Shown piece after piece: positions 10,319-19,457 of a stretch of 64,000 bases of DNA. The notes beneath the pieces are model-generated. The model was not told the DNA's origin, did no database searches, and saw only the letters and a list, made by a program, of their open reading frames with translations. The translations under genes and the position numbers were made by a program. This DNA comes from Tritrichomonas musculus (Eukaryota > Parabasalia > Tritrichomonadida > Tritrichomonadidae), in contig JAPFFF010000003.1 of NCBI GenBank assembly GCA_039105265.1, positions 5,704,001 to 5,768,000 on the forward strand, in the 5' to 3' direction. How positions within the stretch are numbered: position 1 is the stretch's first letter; each line of letters starts with the position of its first letter.

Positions 10319-13300
10319 ATGGATTTGTTTTTTCATCAAATTTCAAGTGATGATTCTTCATCTTCTTCATCAAATGATCTTTCATCTGAAAAAAATGATC
10401 CTAAGCAATCATATGATTCAACTCAAAACGATTTTGTTTCTCCTCCAACAACATATCATTTATCAATGAATGAGCATCTCAGTCATATAACAACAGTAAT
10501 AACGCAAAAGGCAGACTCAAATTCCGATATTATAACTGATGATTTTACGGATGAAGATTTTCTACTTGATCAAATGAATAAGCCATTTACATTAACTAAG
10601 CGGCAGCCATTAGAATCAGTTGCAAGTGCTGTTTGCATGATTGCTGATCCACAAAATTTTACAACTGTCGATTCAAGCTTTACTCGAACGAGACCAAGTT
10701 TGATATCTTGGAAAAATTTAAACACCAGCAGTTCTTCAGACTTTTTAGGATCTTTAGTTGCATCGTACAAAAATGAATATATGCGATTATCACCAGTAAT
10801 ACGGTTTATTCCATTTGTTTCACCAAATGTTGATAAGATGAATACTTTATCAAATATTCGACGCGAATGTTGTTTTGGAAGAGCATTATTTCATTACATA
10901 GGATATGGCCTTCCAGAAATATCAAAAGGATCTCTCAATTTAATTGATGGAAGAGGAGATAATCTCAGACCTTATCCAATTGAAAAATTATTAGAAAATT
11001 ATTCTCCACCATCGTGGTTTATCTTTGATTGTAATAATGCTGAAGCCGCTTTAAATGGTCTTTTTCGTGCCTCACGTGAATTATCATTTGCAGAAGATAA
11101 GAAGAAAAGTGATTGGTTTTGTTTATGTGCAACTTCACTAGGCGAAGAACTTCCTATTGATCCATGTCTTCCTCGTGATTTTTTAACTACATGTTTATTC
11201 ACTCCAATATCACTTTCAATATTATGTCATATATTACAATACTACAGAACAACATTTTTAACGTCATCTTATTTTCCTTTTTCAAATATAGAAGAACTTC
11301 TTTTAGCCTCAAACGATAAACAACTTGATCTTACCTTATCTACAATAACAGATGCCATAGCTGCCAGCTACCTAAGTCCATCGATCTATCATCGTTTCTT
11401 CTACCAAGACAAGCTCATTTCTACCTTCTTTAAGAACTTTATATTAGCACAATTTCTATTAGCTCCCTACGAAGTCCATCCCGTCTCAGTTCCAGCCATT
11501 CCAAGCACTGTATCTCATCCGCTCTGGCGTCAATGGCAAGCATCTCTTGATCTCTGGATCACATCAACCACTACTCCAAGACCTTCATTTGCCACCAACT
11601 TTTTCAATCGATCTGTGGTCACATTCAAAACATTTATGAACAATGAAAAGACTAAGTCAAAAATTGACTTAGCACTTTTAACCATTCTAGCACGTTATCC
11701 AACCACGCATTTAAATGGCTGTTGTAGAGCTGTTACCTTACTTGCCGAGTATTCATCATTAAGCACCAACAACCGCAAAAAAATAGCCAATGTTATTGTC
11801 TTTAACGATCTCTTCTCCAAGTTAATTTCGCATGATACAGAAAGCGAAGAAGAGTATCAATCATTATCATATTTAATATTGTCTCTTCTTCAACTTGATC
11901 TTAACTTTTCCTCATTAATTAGTACAGATTTAAATTTTGCCATTTTACCCTCGTTTATTTTTGATGGCAGCATAAATGAAATTACGAGATCGCTTCTTTC
12001 TGCCATTTTATCAGCCATTGTCATATTTAATCGGACTCTTCGTCAAATTTGTGCATCTGCAGAATTTATCAATGCAGCTAAAGATGCCATTCAAGATGCA
12101 AAAACTTCACAATTTATTTTATGGCTTTTGATATTATTGAAGAGGTCATTTTCACTTTTTTCTGCTGATTTTTCTTGTTTTTACAATTGTTCTTCTCATA
12201 TTCAAATTGCTGTCTGCCTTTTCCACCGAGATCCGCAAGTTAGAGCAGCTGCGATTTCAGCATTGTCATGCTTCATGCAATCCAATGAATGTACGTTAAA
12301 TTTGCATTTAATATTATTTTCAATAAGTCTGTTTGATGACGTTTCATATCTTGTTCGGTATCAACTACTTCTTCTTTTATCCCGATTTATGAGCTCGATT
12401 CACAGTCCTTTAGGGTCGAGTAGTGAGACACCTTCACCTATTCTATCGTCTTCTTATCGTCTTCATTCATTTCACTCTCTTCTTTCGCTATGGCTCTATT
12501 CAGAAAAAGTTCCTAAAGAATTCTCTGAGTATGCGATGGCCGTCGACAAGATAGCGCACCTTGAAGATGCCTTAAATTACGTTGTTGGAATTGTTTATTA
12601 TTTGGTCGATTACTTCATTCACGATCCTCATCCGTCCATTTCAAAATTTGCCATCAAAATGAAAATGTTTTTGAATGAAGAAATTAAGTCGTCTGAGTCA
12701 ACTTCCGTTTCTTCTCCTTTTACGTCGCTTAAAATGATCTCCAATTCGTTTGATGAAGATGAACTAAGTGAGACTCCAACCTTGGCCGACCAGCAACGAT
12801 CATTTGGCTTTCAAAAAGAGAACTTAAATCAAAGTCGGAAACCTGATTCGAATTTGAATTCAAAAGAACAAAATTCAAACAAGCAGCCAAATACGAATTC
12901 AAATTTTGAAAGTGACAGTGATGCCTTATATAACATCGCAGTTCGCCACCTCGTTAACCACGCCCAATGGCAAATTAAGGAAGAAGACTCAGTTGCGCCT
13001 AAGAAAAGGAGTGAGAAAGATAATCCTTTCGGAAGCATCAGTCTTCCTGCCCTTCATCTAACAAAGACGAATGAAATGAAAGGAATCAATGTTTCCAAGC
13101 TTGTTTATCATCCGCGGAATCTTCAATTTGCCGTAGCGACGACTGTTTCATCACGTTCGAAAACACAGCAGGAAATGAAATCGCAATCTTCAGCCTTCTT
13201 TAATTTAAACGGCTCCCAGCAAGAATCGATTGGAAGCAGTCGCGTTTACGACACGCTTTCTTGTTCTGCTAGCAAATTCCCTCGTCCAGCGACGAATCGG

Positions 13301-14374
13301 ATTGGCTCGCATTCGCCTTCATCGTTTGACTTATATTCGTTATCTTCGCCTTTCATTAAGTCGCCTCCAAGTCAGCCTGTTCATTCCAAGATCAACTCGA
13401 TGAGCCACTTCCACCACCACAGCAACAACAGCAACAACAATAACAGTCATTCGCATCATCACCATAACAATAGCAATAATAGCAACAATGAGAGTGATTC
13501 ATCGGCGCATTTTTCACCAAGTTCAATGCTTCCACAAATCGGCTGCAAGAGCTGCATTTTTGCCTTCAAAGACGACATGACTGTGATGAACAACATTGTG
13601 TTGTCTAACTCGCCGATAAGCGACATGAACTACAGCATGATTGGCGACGTTAGTGTCATTTCAGCAGCGACAATTGACGGTTGCTGCTATTTGTGGAATC
13701 CTCGCTATAATAACGCTTTTGCTTCCTTTAGAGTCGATTCTAACTATCAGTCCGATAACGTGCCCACTTACATGCGCCTGTCAAGCGATGGTCATATCGC
13801 TACAGCCAGAGGCGGCGATGGCCTTGCACTGTGGGATATCAAAACGATGAAGTTGATTGGCGAGTGGCAATGCGGTGATGACGAGGAGAAAAAGGCAACA
13901 GGAATCGCTATGCATCCCGGCAATCAAAGCGTTTGCACAATTGGCTTCGATAACGGTGGCTTTACAGCTATTGACACAAGATCTAATGAAACTATACTAA
14001 CCGTTTCTATAGGTGAAAAAATTATCGGCCTGGCCGAAAATATCGTTCATACTAATTTGATTTACGCTGCAACAAAGTCGGGCAGATGCCTTGCTTGGGA
14101 TATGAAGACGAATAATTTGACGCCTTGCGGAAATCAGAAAATGAAGGCTTATTCGTTCGATGCGCATTTTTCGTTGCCGATTTTCGGTTTCTCTGCTGAA
14201 GATGACTGCCCAGTGGTGACAACATCTGACGCGAAATGTACAGTGAAGGTGAATGACGTATCTCAAAGATCTATAATATCTTTTCATCCAATTTTGCCAG
14301 TTGTGTCGTTTGGTTCGCCAACCGGAATCGTTCAAACATTTAATATATCGCTTGATGATTCTCAAGCTAAATAA
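10319..14374 (+). CDS. Raptor/KOG1, TORC1 scaffold subunit
   Basis: A 1,351-residue protein. The frame is open upstream only to a TTG at 10295, so the ATG at 10319 is taken as the start. The N-terminal Raptor caspase-like domain spans about residues 95-310: LIDGRGDNLRPYPIEKLL near 208, FIFDCNNAE near 234, and LPIDPCLPRDFLTTCLFTP near 277-295, equivalent to Raptor's LP-x-x-PDLP-x-D-x-F-T-x-CLTTP. HEAT-like helices follow, for example DPQVRAAAISALSCFM near 640. A His/Asn/Ser-rich linker lies near residues 1030-1060. A WD40 propeller ends the protein (CCYLWNPR, GLALWDIK, CLAWDMK). Raptor recruits substrates to TOR kinase at lysosome-like membranes. The usual GHG in the caspase-like fold reads GYG here. 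The 3' part is clearly richer in G+C than the 5' part. Family call strong. Confidence 0.88.
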   Translation: MDLFFHQISSDDSSSSSSNDLSSEKNDPKQSYDSTQNDFVSPPTTYHLSMNEHLSHITTVITQKADSNSDIITDDFTDEDFLLDQMNKPFTLTKRQPLESVASAVCMIADPQNFTTVDSSFTRTRPSLISWKNLNTSSSSDFLGSLVASYKNEYMRLSPVIRFIPFVSPNVDKMNTLSNIRRECCFGRALFHYIGYGLPEISKGSLNLIDGRGDNLRPYPIEKLLENYSPPSWFIFDCNNAEAALNGLFRASRELSFAEDKKKSDWFCLCATSLGEELPIDPCLPRDFLTTCLFTPISLSILCHILQYYRTTFLTSSYFPFSNIEELLLASNDKQLDLTLSTITDAIAASYLSPSIYHRFFYQDKLISTFFKNFILAQFLLAPYEVHPVSVPAIPSTVSHPLWRQWQASLDLWITSTTTPRPSFATNFFNRSVVTFKTFMNNEKTKSKIDLALLTILARYPTTHLNGCCRAVTLLAEYSSLSTNNRKKIANVIVFNDLFSKLISHDTESEEEYQSLSYLILSLLQLDLNFSSLISTDLNFAILPSFIFDGSINEITRSLLSAILSAIVIFNRTLRQICASAEFINAAKDAIQDAKTSQFILWLLILLKRSFSLFSADFSCFYNCSSHIQIAVCLFHRDPQVRAAAISALSCFMQSNECTLNLHLILFSISLFDDVSYLVRYQLLLLLSRFMSSIHSPLGSSSETPSPILSSSYRLHSFHSLLSLWLYSEKVPKEFSEYAMAVDKIAHLEDALNYVVGIVYYLVDYFIHDPHPSISKFAIKMKMFLNEEIKSSESTSVSSPFTSLKMISNSFDEDELSETPTLADQQRSFGFQKENLNQSRKPDSNLNSKEQNSNKQPNTNSNFESDSDALYNIAVRHLVNHAQWQIKEEDSVAPKKRSEKDNPFGSISLPALHLTKTNEMKGINVSKLVYHPRNLQFAVATTVSSRSKTQQEMKSQSSAFFNLNGSQQESIGSSRVYDTLSCSASKFPRPATNRIGSHSPSSFDLYSLSSPFIKSPPSQPVHSKINSMSHFHHHSNNSNNNNSHSHHHHNNSNNSNNESDSSAHFSPSSMLPQIGCKSCIFAFKDDMTVMNNIVLSNSPISDMNYSMIGDVSVISAATIDGCCYLWNPRYNNAFASFRVDSNYQSDNVPTYMRLSSDGHIATARGGDGLALWDIKTMKLIGEWQCGDDEEKKATGIAMHPGNQSVCTIGFDNGGFTAIDTRSNETILTVSIGEKIIGLAENIVHTNLIYAATKSGRCLAWDMKTNNLTPCGNQKMKAYSFDAHFSLPIFGFSAEDDCPVVTTSDAKCTVKVNDVSQRSIISFHPILPVVSFGSPTGIVQTFNISLDDSQAK

Positions 14375-14652
14375 TTGTATTCTATTTTATTTTTATGTTA
14401 TATATAAATTTTGTATTTATTAACTTTAATTTAAATAAAAAAAAAAAATTGGAAAAAAAGAACTGTTATTTAAATAATCTAATTATTTTGATTAATAAAT
14501 GAAAGTAATTTTGTATTTTTTTTTTAATTTGATATTGATATTCAAAATAAAAAAAGTGTTTTAAAAGAGTAGAAGAGAAAGTTTTTTTTTATTTAAAACA
14601 ATATAAAATCTAGCATATAGAAAAAAAAAAAAAAATAAATAACAATAAAATA

Positions 14653-16542
14653 TTAAAATTTCAAAATCTCTTTCATTGTATCAACAAAGATCAATCTGAG
14701 ATTATCTTCATCAATAGACGAATATGACTTCCTTATATTTAAGATTCCCCAGCCGCCAAAAGCATCTCTGTATAATGCAAACCAAATGAGAGAATTTTTA
14801 GTTCTTGAGAAGTTATAAGGGGTATCAAATAGAATTGCATCGTTATTTGAATAAGCAATTAAATTATTATCTAAATTGTCATTATTAAAATCGTTATCTT
14901 TTTTCTTACCTTTGTTTGTTTTCGGTGATGGTCTGTCTGACGAAAGAGGTTTCTTACCGTAAATTCCAAAAAATATAGCAAAAACATCTTCTGGTAAATC
15001 ATTCAATGTCACCTGAATATTTTGTCGATCATCGCAAATAAATGAATCTTTCATTGCTATTAATTCAACAGAATTTTTATTGAAAAACGAATTGAAATTA
15101 AACAATGAACTTCCTTTGTTAATGCGCTTCAGATAACTTTCAACAGGATATTTGTTCTTCTTTGAACAAGTGAAAAGAGAATTATATTGTATGTCAAGAG
15201 CTGTCGCAAAGAAAATATGATTAGAATTGAAAGAAGATAAAAGAGAACATTTTGCTGTGATAACTGGATTCTCTCTGATATTGAAAGCTTCACTTAACGA
15301 CCGAGGAACTAATAGTGGAAAGTGCGCTTTATTTTTTGGTGTTTGTGAAGATTCTGCGTAATTTATGCTGAGAGAAGATTTATCTTTGGTATAATCAGAC
15401 ATCTGAACAATAATTGGAACAATTGAAGTTGGATCTTGAGGTGATATTTGGGCATCTTTTGATGGGAATTGGGCTACAAGTGGATTAAAAGAAACAGTAA
15501 CTTTGCTATTTGTCCGTGAGTGATGCTTTTTATGTTCATTTTGTGTTATTGACGTAGATATTTTACCAACCGCTACAACTGCAACAGTTGAATCATTTTG
15601 GCAAACCAAAGGAAATTGGCCAGAAATTCTGATTTCCTGGTTTGGTAATGAAGTTAAATTTAGTCTGTTTTGCTTTGTTGGGAAATTTTGTCCCAAATTT
15701 TCTGCTGTTGACCAAGCTGTTATTGATGCATGTATTGGATCTTTTTCGCCTGATTCAAAAATCTGTTTTAATGGTAAATAGTTAATTGATGTAACGACAA
15801 TTAATATATAGCGAATTGATGCTTCATTAAGAAGAACTGGATCAAATCTTATTGCTTGAGTCAACGATAGGAAAGTGCTGCAAATGTTTGATCCAGAATG
15901 GTTGCATCCTTTAAAAATTGGATTACCACTATTAATTACTTCATAAATTTCTTGTTTTTCATTTAATAAAATAGCTGACAACTCATAAGGAAATCTGAAA
16001 TTGCCTTGCTTTGATGAAATTTGATTTATTGGCGAAATTGGATCAAGAGTTATATAAAAGGGAGATGAAATAACAGGATTTGATTGAACGGCAAGTAATG
16101 CTTGTGAAAGAAAATTATTCATCGGCATATAATGTACGCGAATATATAAATTAGTAATTTGATCTGTTTTGATTGAATTATTTTTGAGAACACACATATT
16201 AATAGGAATTGTTGAAGCTTGTTGCTGGTTTTGTGAATTATTAAAATTTCTGATATTTTGAATACGTGGATCGAAATCCCCAATAGCGATAACTGTCCAT
16301 TCATTCTGATGTTTAATATAACTAACCATCTCAAAATGTAGATGAAGACCACGAACTGGATGTATAAAAAAAGCATTAGAGTACCACTCGGGATTTGGCC
16401 CGCTTTTAACGCTGGTTTGATATAATAATGTTCGAATTGCTCCGGTACTATAAACATTAACTGATAGCATATTATCTTCTGGTGTATTTTCACCTTTAAT
16501 AATATTGATTCCAAAGACTTTATTTTTATCAAATTCGGACAT
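14653..16542 (-). CDS. C2-domain protein of unknown function
   Basis: A 629-residue soluble protein. Residues 5-140 look like a C2 beta-sandwich: a strand with LSVNVYSTG, then SVKSGPNPEWYSNAFF (the typical 'NPxW' turn), LHLHFEMVSY, and WTVIAIGDFDP before a final strand. The rest (140-629) is mixed alpha/beta and I do not recognise it. C2 domains bind phospholipid or partner proteins, but the set of calcium-binding aspartates is not complete here, so calcium-independent binding is more likely. The ATG at 16542 lies only two bases from the end of an inverted-repeat element, so its promoter, if upstream, lies inside that element; a TCACT initiator-like site occurs at 16561-16565 (complement strand). 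Convergent with Raptor across a 278-bp spacer with long A/T homopolymers. Confidence 0.6.
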   Translation of the reverse strand: MSEFDKNKVFGINIIKGENTPEDNMLSVNVYSTGAIRTLLYQTSVKSGPNPEWYSNAFFIHPVRGLHLHFEMVSYIKHQNEWTVIAIGDFDPRIQNIRNFNNSQNQQQASTIPINMCVLKNNSIKTDQITNLYIRVHYMPMNNFLSQALLAVQSNPVISSPFYITLDPISPINQISSKQGNFRFPYELSAILLNEKQEIYEVINSGNPIFKGCNHSGSNICSTFLSLTQAIRFDPVLLNEASIRYILIVVTSINYLPLKQIFESGEKDPIHASITAWSTAENLGQNFPTKQNRLNLTSLPNQEIRISGQFPLVCQNDSTVAVVAVGKISTSITQNEHKKHHSRTNSKVTVSFNPLVAQFPSKDAQISPQDPTSIVPIIVQMSDYTKDKSSLSINYAESSQTPKNKAHFPLLVPRSLSEAFNIRENPVITAKCSLLSSFNSNHIFFATALDIQYNSLFTCSKKNKYPVESYLKRINKGSSLFNFNSFFNKNSVELIAMKDSFICDDRQNIQVTLNDLPEDVFAIFFGIYGKKPLSSDRPSPKTNKGKKKDNDFNNDNLDNNLIAYSNNDAILFDTPYNFSRTKNSLIWFALYRDAFGGWGILNIRKSYSSIDEDNLRLIFVDTMKEILKF

Positions 16543-16544
16543 AA

Positions 16545-16562
16545 TAGAGTACGCCGAAATAG
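16545..16562. repeat. left terminal inverted repeat
   Basis: TAGAGTACGCCGAAATAG, the exact complement of 18476-18493. It is G+C-rich against a strongly AT-rich background, which makes a chance match of 18 bases unlikely. Confidence 0.7.
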
Positions 16563-16936
16563 TGAATTGTTATTTGAAAAAAGTATCAATAATGAAAAAG
16601 CATAAGTTATTCTAAAGAAAATAAGTTTTTTATATTCAAACTTGTTAAATAAAGAAAAATAAAACTGTAGGAAATAACTCTTCCTTTTTGTTCAACGAGA
16701 GTTTTTCTAAATAATCAAAAAATTCGATAGGTAATTGTTTTTATTCAAAAAAATTTTTTTTTCAGAAAAGTTTGTTTTTCAAAAAAAACTATTTTTTTCA
16801 AAAAATGTTTGTGATTTAGAAAAAAATGTTTTTCCAAGTTTTTTATATGAAATTCGATTTTATTTATTTAATTCAGTATTGAATGAAAAGTCAAATAATT
16901 TCAGCTCATAATGATCTTATTCTTATTCTTATTTAC

Positions 16937-17578
16937 TTAAGGGTAAAGGAATTTTTCTCTCAATTTTCGGAATCTGACATATTTTTTTTCTAGTTGATTT
17001 TTTTTAGTTTTTTTTATAAAAATCAATTTTAAATTAAAAATTGTCTGGGCCATTTTTTTTATTAGTTCTAAATAAAAATAGAAAATAATTTTTTTCCAAA
17101 AAGAATGGGAAGGAAACGAGAAAAAAAAAATCGGTCTTAACGTTTCTAATATTTTTTAATATTAGCTCGGTAGGCAGAATATCAGATCTATAATTTTGAA
17201 ACTCGTGGCTATTCGATAAAATTATTTTTGAATGGGTTTTATTTTTCTTCCTCTCAATTTTATAATTTTGCATTCAAAAAAGATTGTTCCCCAGAAGCAT
17301 GAATATGAAATATATAAGCCTGAAATTTATAATATTAGATTAATATTTTTTAATATTATAAATGATTCTATTAGACTTTTTTTATCTCAATTCCTTCCAA
17401 TTTTTTTTGAAAAAAAATATTTTCTGCTAATATTTAGGATTAATAAAAAAAATGGCCAAGACAATTTTTAATTTAGAATTTATTTTTATAAAAAAAAATT
17501 TAAAAAAGCAAAGAGAAAAAGAGTTTGTCAGATTGCAAATTTGAGAGGTTGTAAAATCCTCTCAAACTTTACCCTTAA
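16937..17578. mobile_element. 642-bp foldback element with TTAA ends, nested in the larger element
   Basis: It begins with TTAAGGGTAAAG (16937-16948) and ends with the exact complement (17567-17578). The two halves are imperfect mirror copies over roughly 300 bp each: AATCTGACA inside the left end pairs with TGTCAGATT near the right end, and the blocks near 17031-17060 (ATTGTCTGGGCCATTTTTTTTATTA, complemented) and 17440-17470 match closely. The centre lies near 17255. The TTAA at both tips would fit a piggyBac-type target site, but no transposase is present. Open frames inside it (17034-17273 and 17232-17471) are mirror images of each other and are not genes. Confidence 0.55.
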
Positions 17579-17734
17579 AATACCAAAGAATGTAATTTAC
17601 AATAAATATTGTGTTTATTTTGAATATATTTATGATTGGTCATTAATTTTTTAAACATATCATTATAATTTCGGAATGATCAATATTCTGCTTTAACAAA
17701 ATGATTTTTAAAAATAAATATCAAATAAATTATA

Positions 17735-17847
17735 AATTCTCGCAAGGCCACTTTTTGAATACTTTGAAAACATAACTTTTTATGTTAAAATAATGTTACT
17801 TATACAACTTTTTAATAAAAAATATTCAAAAAGTGTCCGCGAGAATT
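17735..17847. repeat. inverted repeat with about 60-nt loop
   Basis: Left arm AATTCTCGC (17735-17743) plus CACTTTTTGAATA (17749-17761); right arm TATTCAAAAAGTG (17823-17835) plus GCGAGAATT (17839-17847). Both arm segments are exact complements. The same build, with a related core, occurs at 36301-36413. Confidence 0.65.
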
Positions 17848-17860
17848 ACAAATTTTTCTT

Positions 17861-17889
17861 CACTTTTTGAGCTGAAGGCTCAAAAAGTG
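17861..17889. repeat. perfect 12-bp hairpin
   Basis: CACTTTTTGAGC, five-base loop TGAAG, then GCTCAAAAAGTG. It lies 13 bases after the preceding inverted repeat and shares its CACTTTTTGA core. Confidence 0.7.
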
Positions 17890-17944
17890 AATTGCAAAAT
17901 TTGTTAACTTTATATAATTGAATTCATTGAATTATTCAAGAACG

Positions 17945-18069
17945 AACTAATATAACTTCCAACCTGTAATTTGTTAACTTTATATAATAGATCTATTTTC
18001 TTTTTTTCCCCAATTTTTTTTTATCATATGCCACCTCAACCAACTAATATAACTTCCAACCTGTAATTT
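17945..18069. repeat. 28-bp direct repeat pair
   Basis: An identical 28-base block starting AACTAATATAACTTCC occurs at 17945-17972 and 18042-18069. A second overlapping 21-base direct repeat (AATTTGTTAACTTTATATAAT minus its last base in this quote) occurs at 17898-17918 and 17968-17988. These look like remnants of tandem duplication inside the element. Confidence 0.7.
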
Positions 18070-18475
18070 TTTGGCCTATTGTTCATAAAAATCATTAATC
18101 TGTATTGGTTGGATTAATAGGAAAATTTATTTTTCTAAAGAAACAAAAATCGTTTGCCTCATTGGATTATTAAATTTGTAAAACTTATTTTTTTTAGAAA
18201 AATATTACTAACAAAATAAACTCAAATACTAAAAAAAGAAGAAACTTGATTTTTTAAAAAATATTTTTTATCGAAAATTTCATGTTTTTTGTAATTCTCC
18301 ACTTTTTCTGAAAAAAAGATAGTTATTGTAAAATATGTGATAATATTCTAAAAACACCAATTTTCAAACAAAAACAAAGTTTTTATTTGGAAATGTTATT
18401 AAAAATACAAAAAGAATATTATACCGAAAATATGGCGCTTTTTTGTCTTTGTTTATTTTTTCAAAAAAGAAAACG

Positions 18476-18493
18476 CTATTTCGGCGTACTCTA
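18476..18493. repeat. right terminal inverted repeat
   Basis: CTATTTCGGCGTACTCTA, the exact complement of 16545-16562. Just inside, a shorter relative reading ATACCGAAAATATGGCGC lies near 18421-18438. Confidence 0.7.
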
Positions 18494-19457
18494 ATATAGA
18501 TATTTATATATTTTCGAGATTTGACCTTTTGAATTGGCCTTTTCTGCTAAATTAAATTTTGGTATTTGATGAGAAGATGAATCCCCTAAAGCGATCTCCT
18601 TTACAAAGTATTCTTTTAGCTTATTAGGATTAAAGGAAAGCAAGATCATATTACTATTTCACCGATTTTTTACAAAGGTAATTATTTATGCTTCTTATAT
18701 AAAATTGTTAAGTAGTTGTTATTACTGAATTCAAATTAATGGTAAGTTAATGAAAGTTATTAATTTTTTTAGATGATTCAATTGATTTAAATATTGTCCG
18801 TAGAAAAATTATTTTTTCCTTATCATTTCTCTTCAATCAAAAAAAAAAATAGGATACAAGGAAAATTTATGGTATTTAAATATGGAATGTTATGGTGTAA
18901 AAGAGGACGAACTTAAGAAGGAGAAAAAAAGACTAAAATATGATATTTTTTTTACTTCATTTAGATTTGATGCGATTAAAATACTTTATCTTTATGTACA
19001 AAATATCTGTTACTGAAAAATTCAATTTCAAAGCAATCCATATTTAGTCAAAGCTATTCCTTTTTTGTTTCTTAGCTGTCTATTTATATTATATTTTTAA
19101 TGTAAATATTGATTAACTTAAAGAATTTAAATTCAGAGAAAATTTTAATAATATTAATCGAACGATTGTTTATTGGATTTTTTTTTTTTTTTTTTTTAAT
19201 TTTGCATTACCTTGGCTGGTAATATGTTAACTATTATCACATATTCGTGATAATGAGTCATATATTTATGCCTCTCTTTGCTCTTTGATATATTTATTGA
19301 TTGAAAATATGTTGTACTAAACATCTTTTGAATTTAATTTGAATTCTCCTTATTCGATAATTCAATTTCTATTTTTCAATCTCACTTTTTGTATTCATTT
19401 TTTATTTAAAACGGTTATGAATAAAATTTTTGGACACTTTTCTATATCTTTATTAAA
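18494..19457. other. AT-rich spacer with 20-base T run
   Basis: Between the right end of the inverted-repeat element and the reticulon-like gene. It holds a run of 20 T at 19178-19197. No frame with protein-like composition and no RNA gene is seen. Confidence 0.5.

Larger units (their letters stand above)
16545..18493. mobile_element. 1.95-kb non-coding element with terminal inverted repeats
   Basis: The segment is bounded by a perfect 18-bp inverted repeat, TAGAGTACGCCGAAATAG at 16545-16562 and its complement at 18476-18493. The similarity continues: TTGAAAAAA follows after exactly 11 bases on both sides, giving imperfect termini of about 38 bp. Both ends carry TA, which would fit a TA target duplication as in Tc1/mariner elements. 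No transposase frame exists inside; the interior is AT-rich and holds other inverted repeats. I read it as a non-autonomous, MITE-like element. The alternative is a regulatory motif that happens to occur twice in opposite orientation. The left end abuts the start codon of the C2 gene. Confidence 0.55.

Noticed and set aside
13997..14365. 122-codon frame antisense to the WD40 part of Raptor
   Set aside because: The WD40 propeller on the plus strand is clearly the gene; the antisense frame has no family features and arises from the higher G+C there.
17034..17471. two 79-codon frames with similar ends on opposite strands
   Set aside because: They are mirror images produced by the foldback element; low-complexity composition and no protein family.
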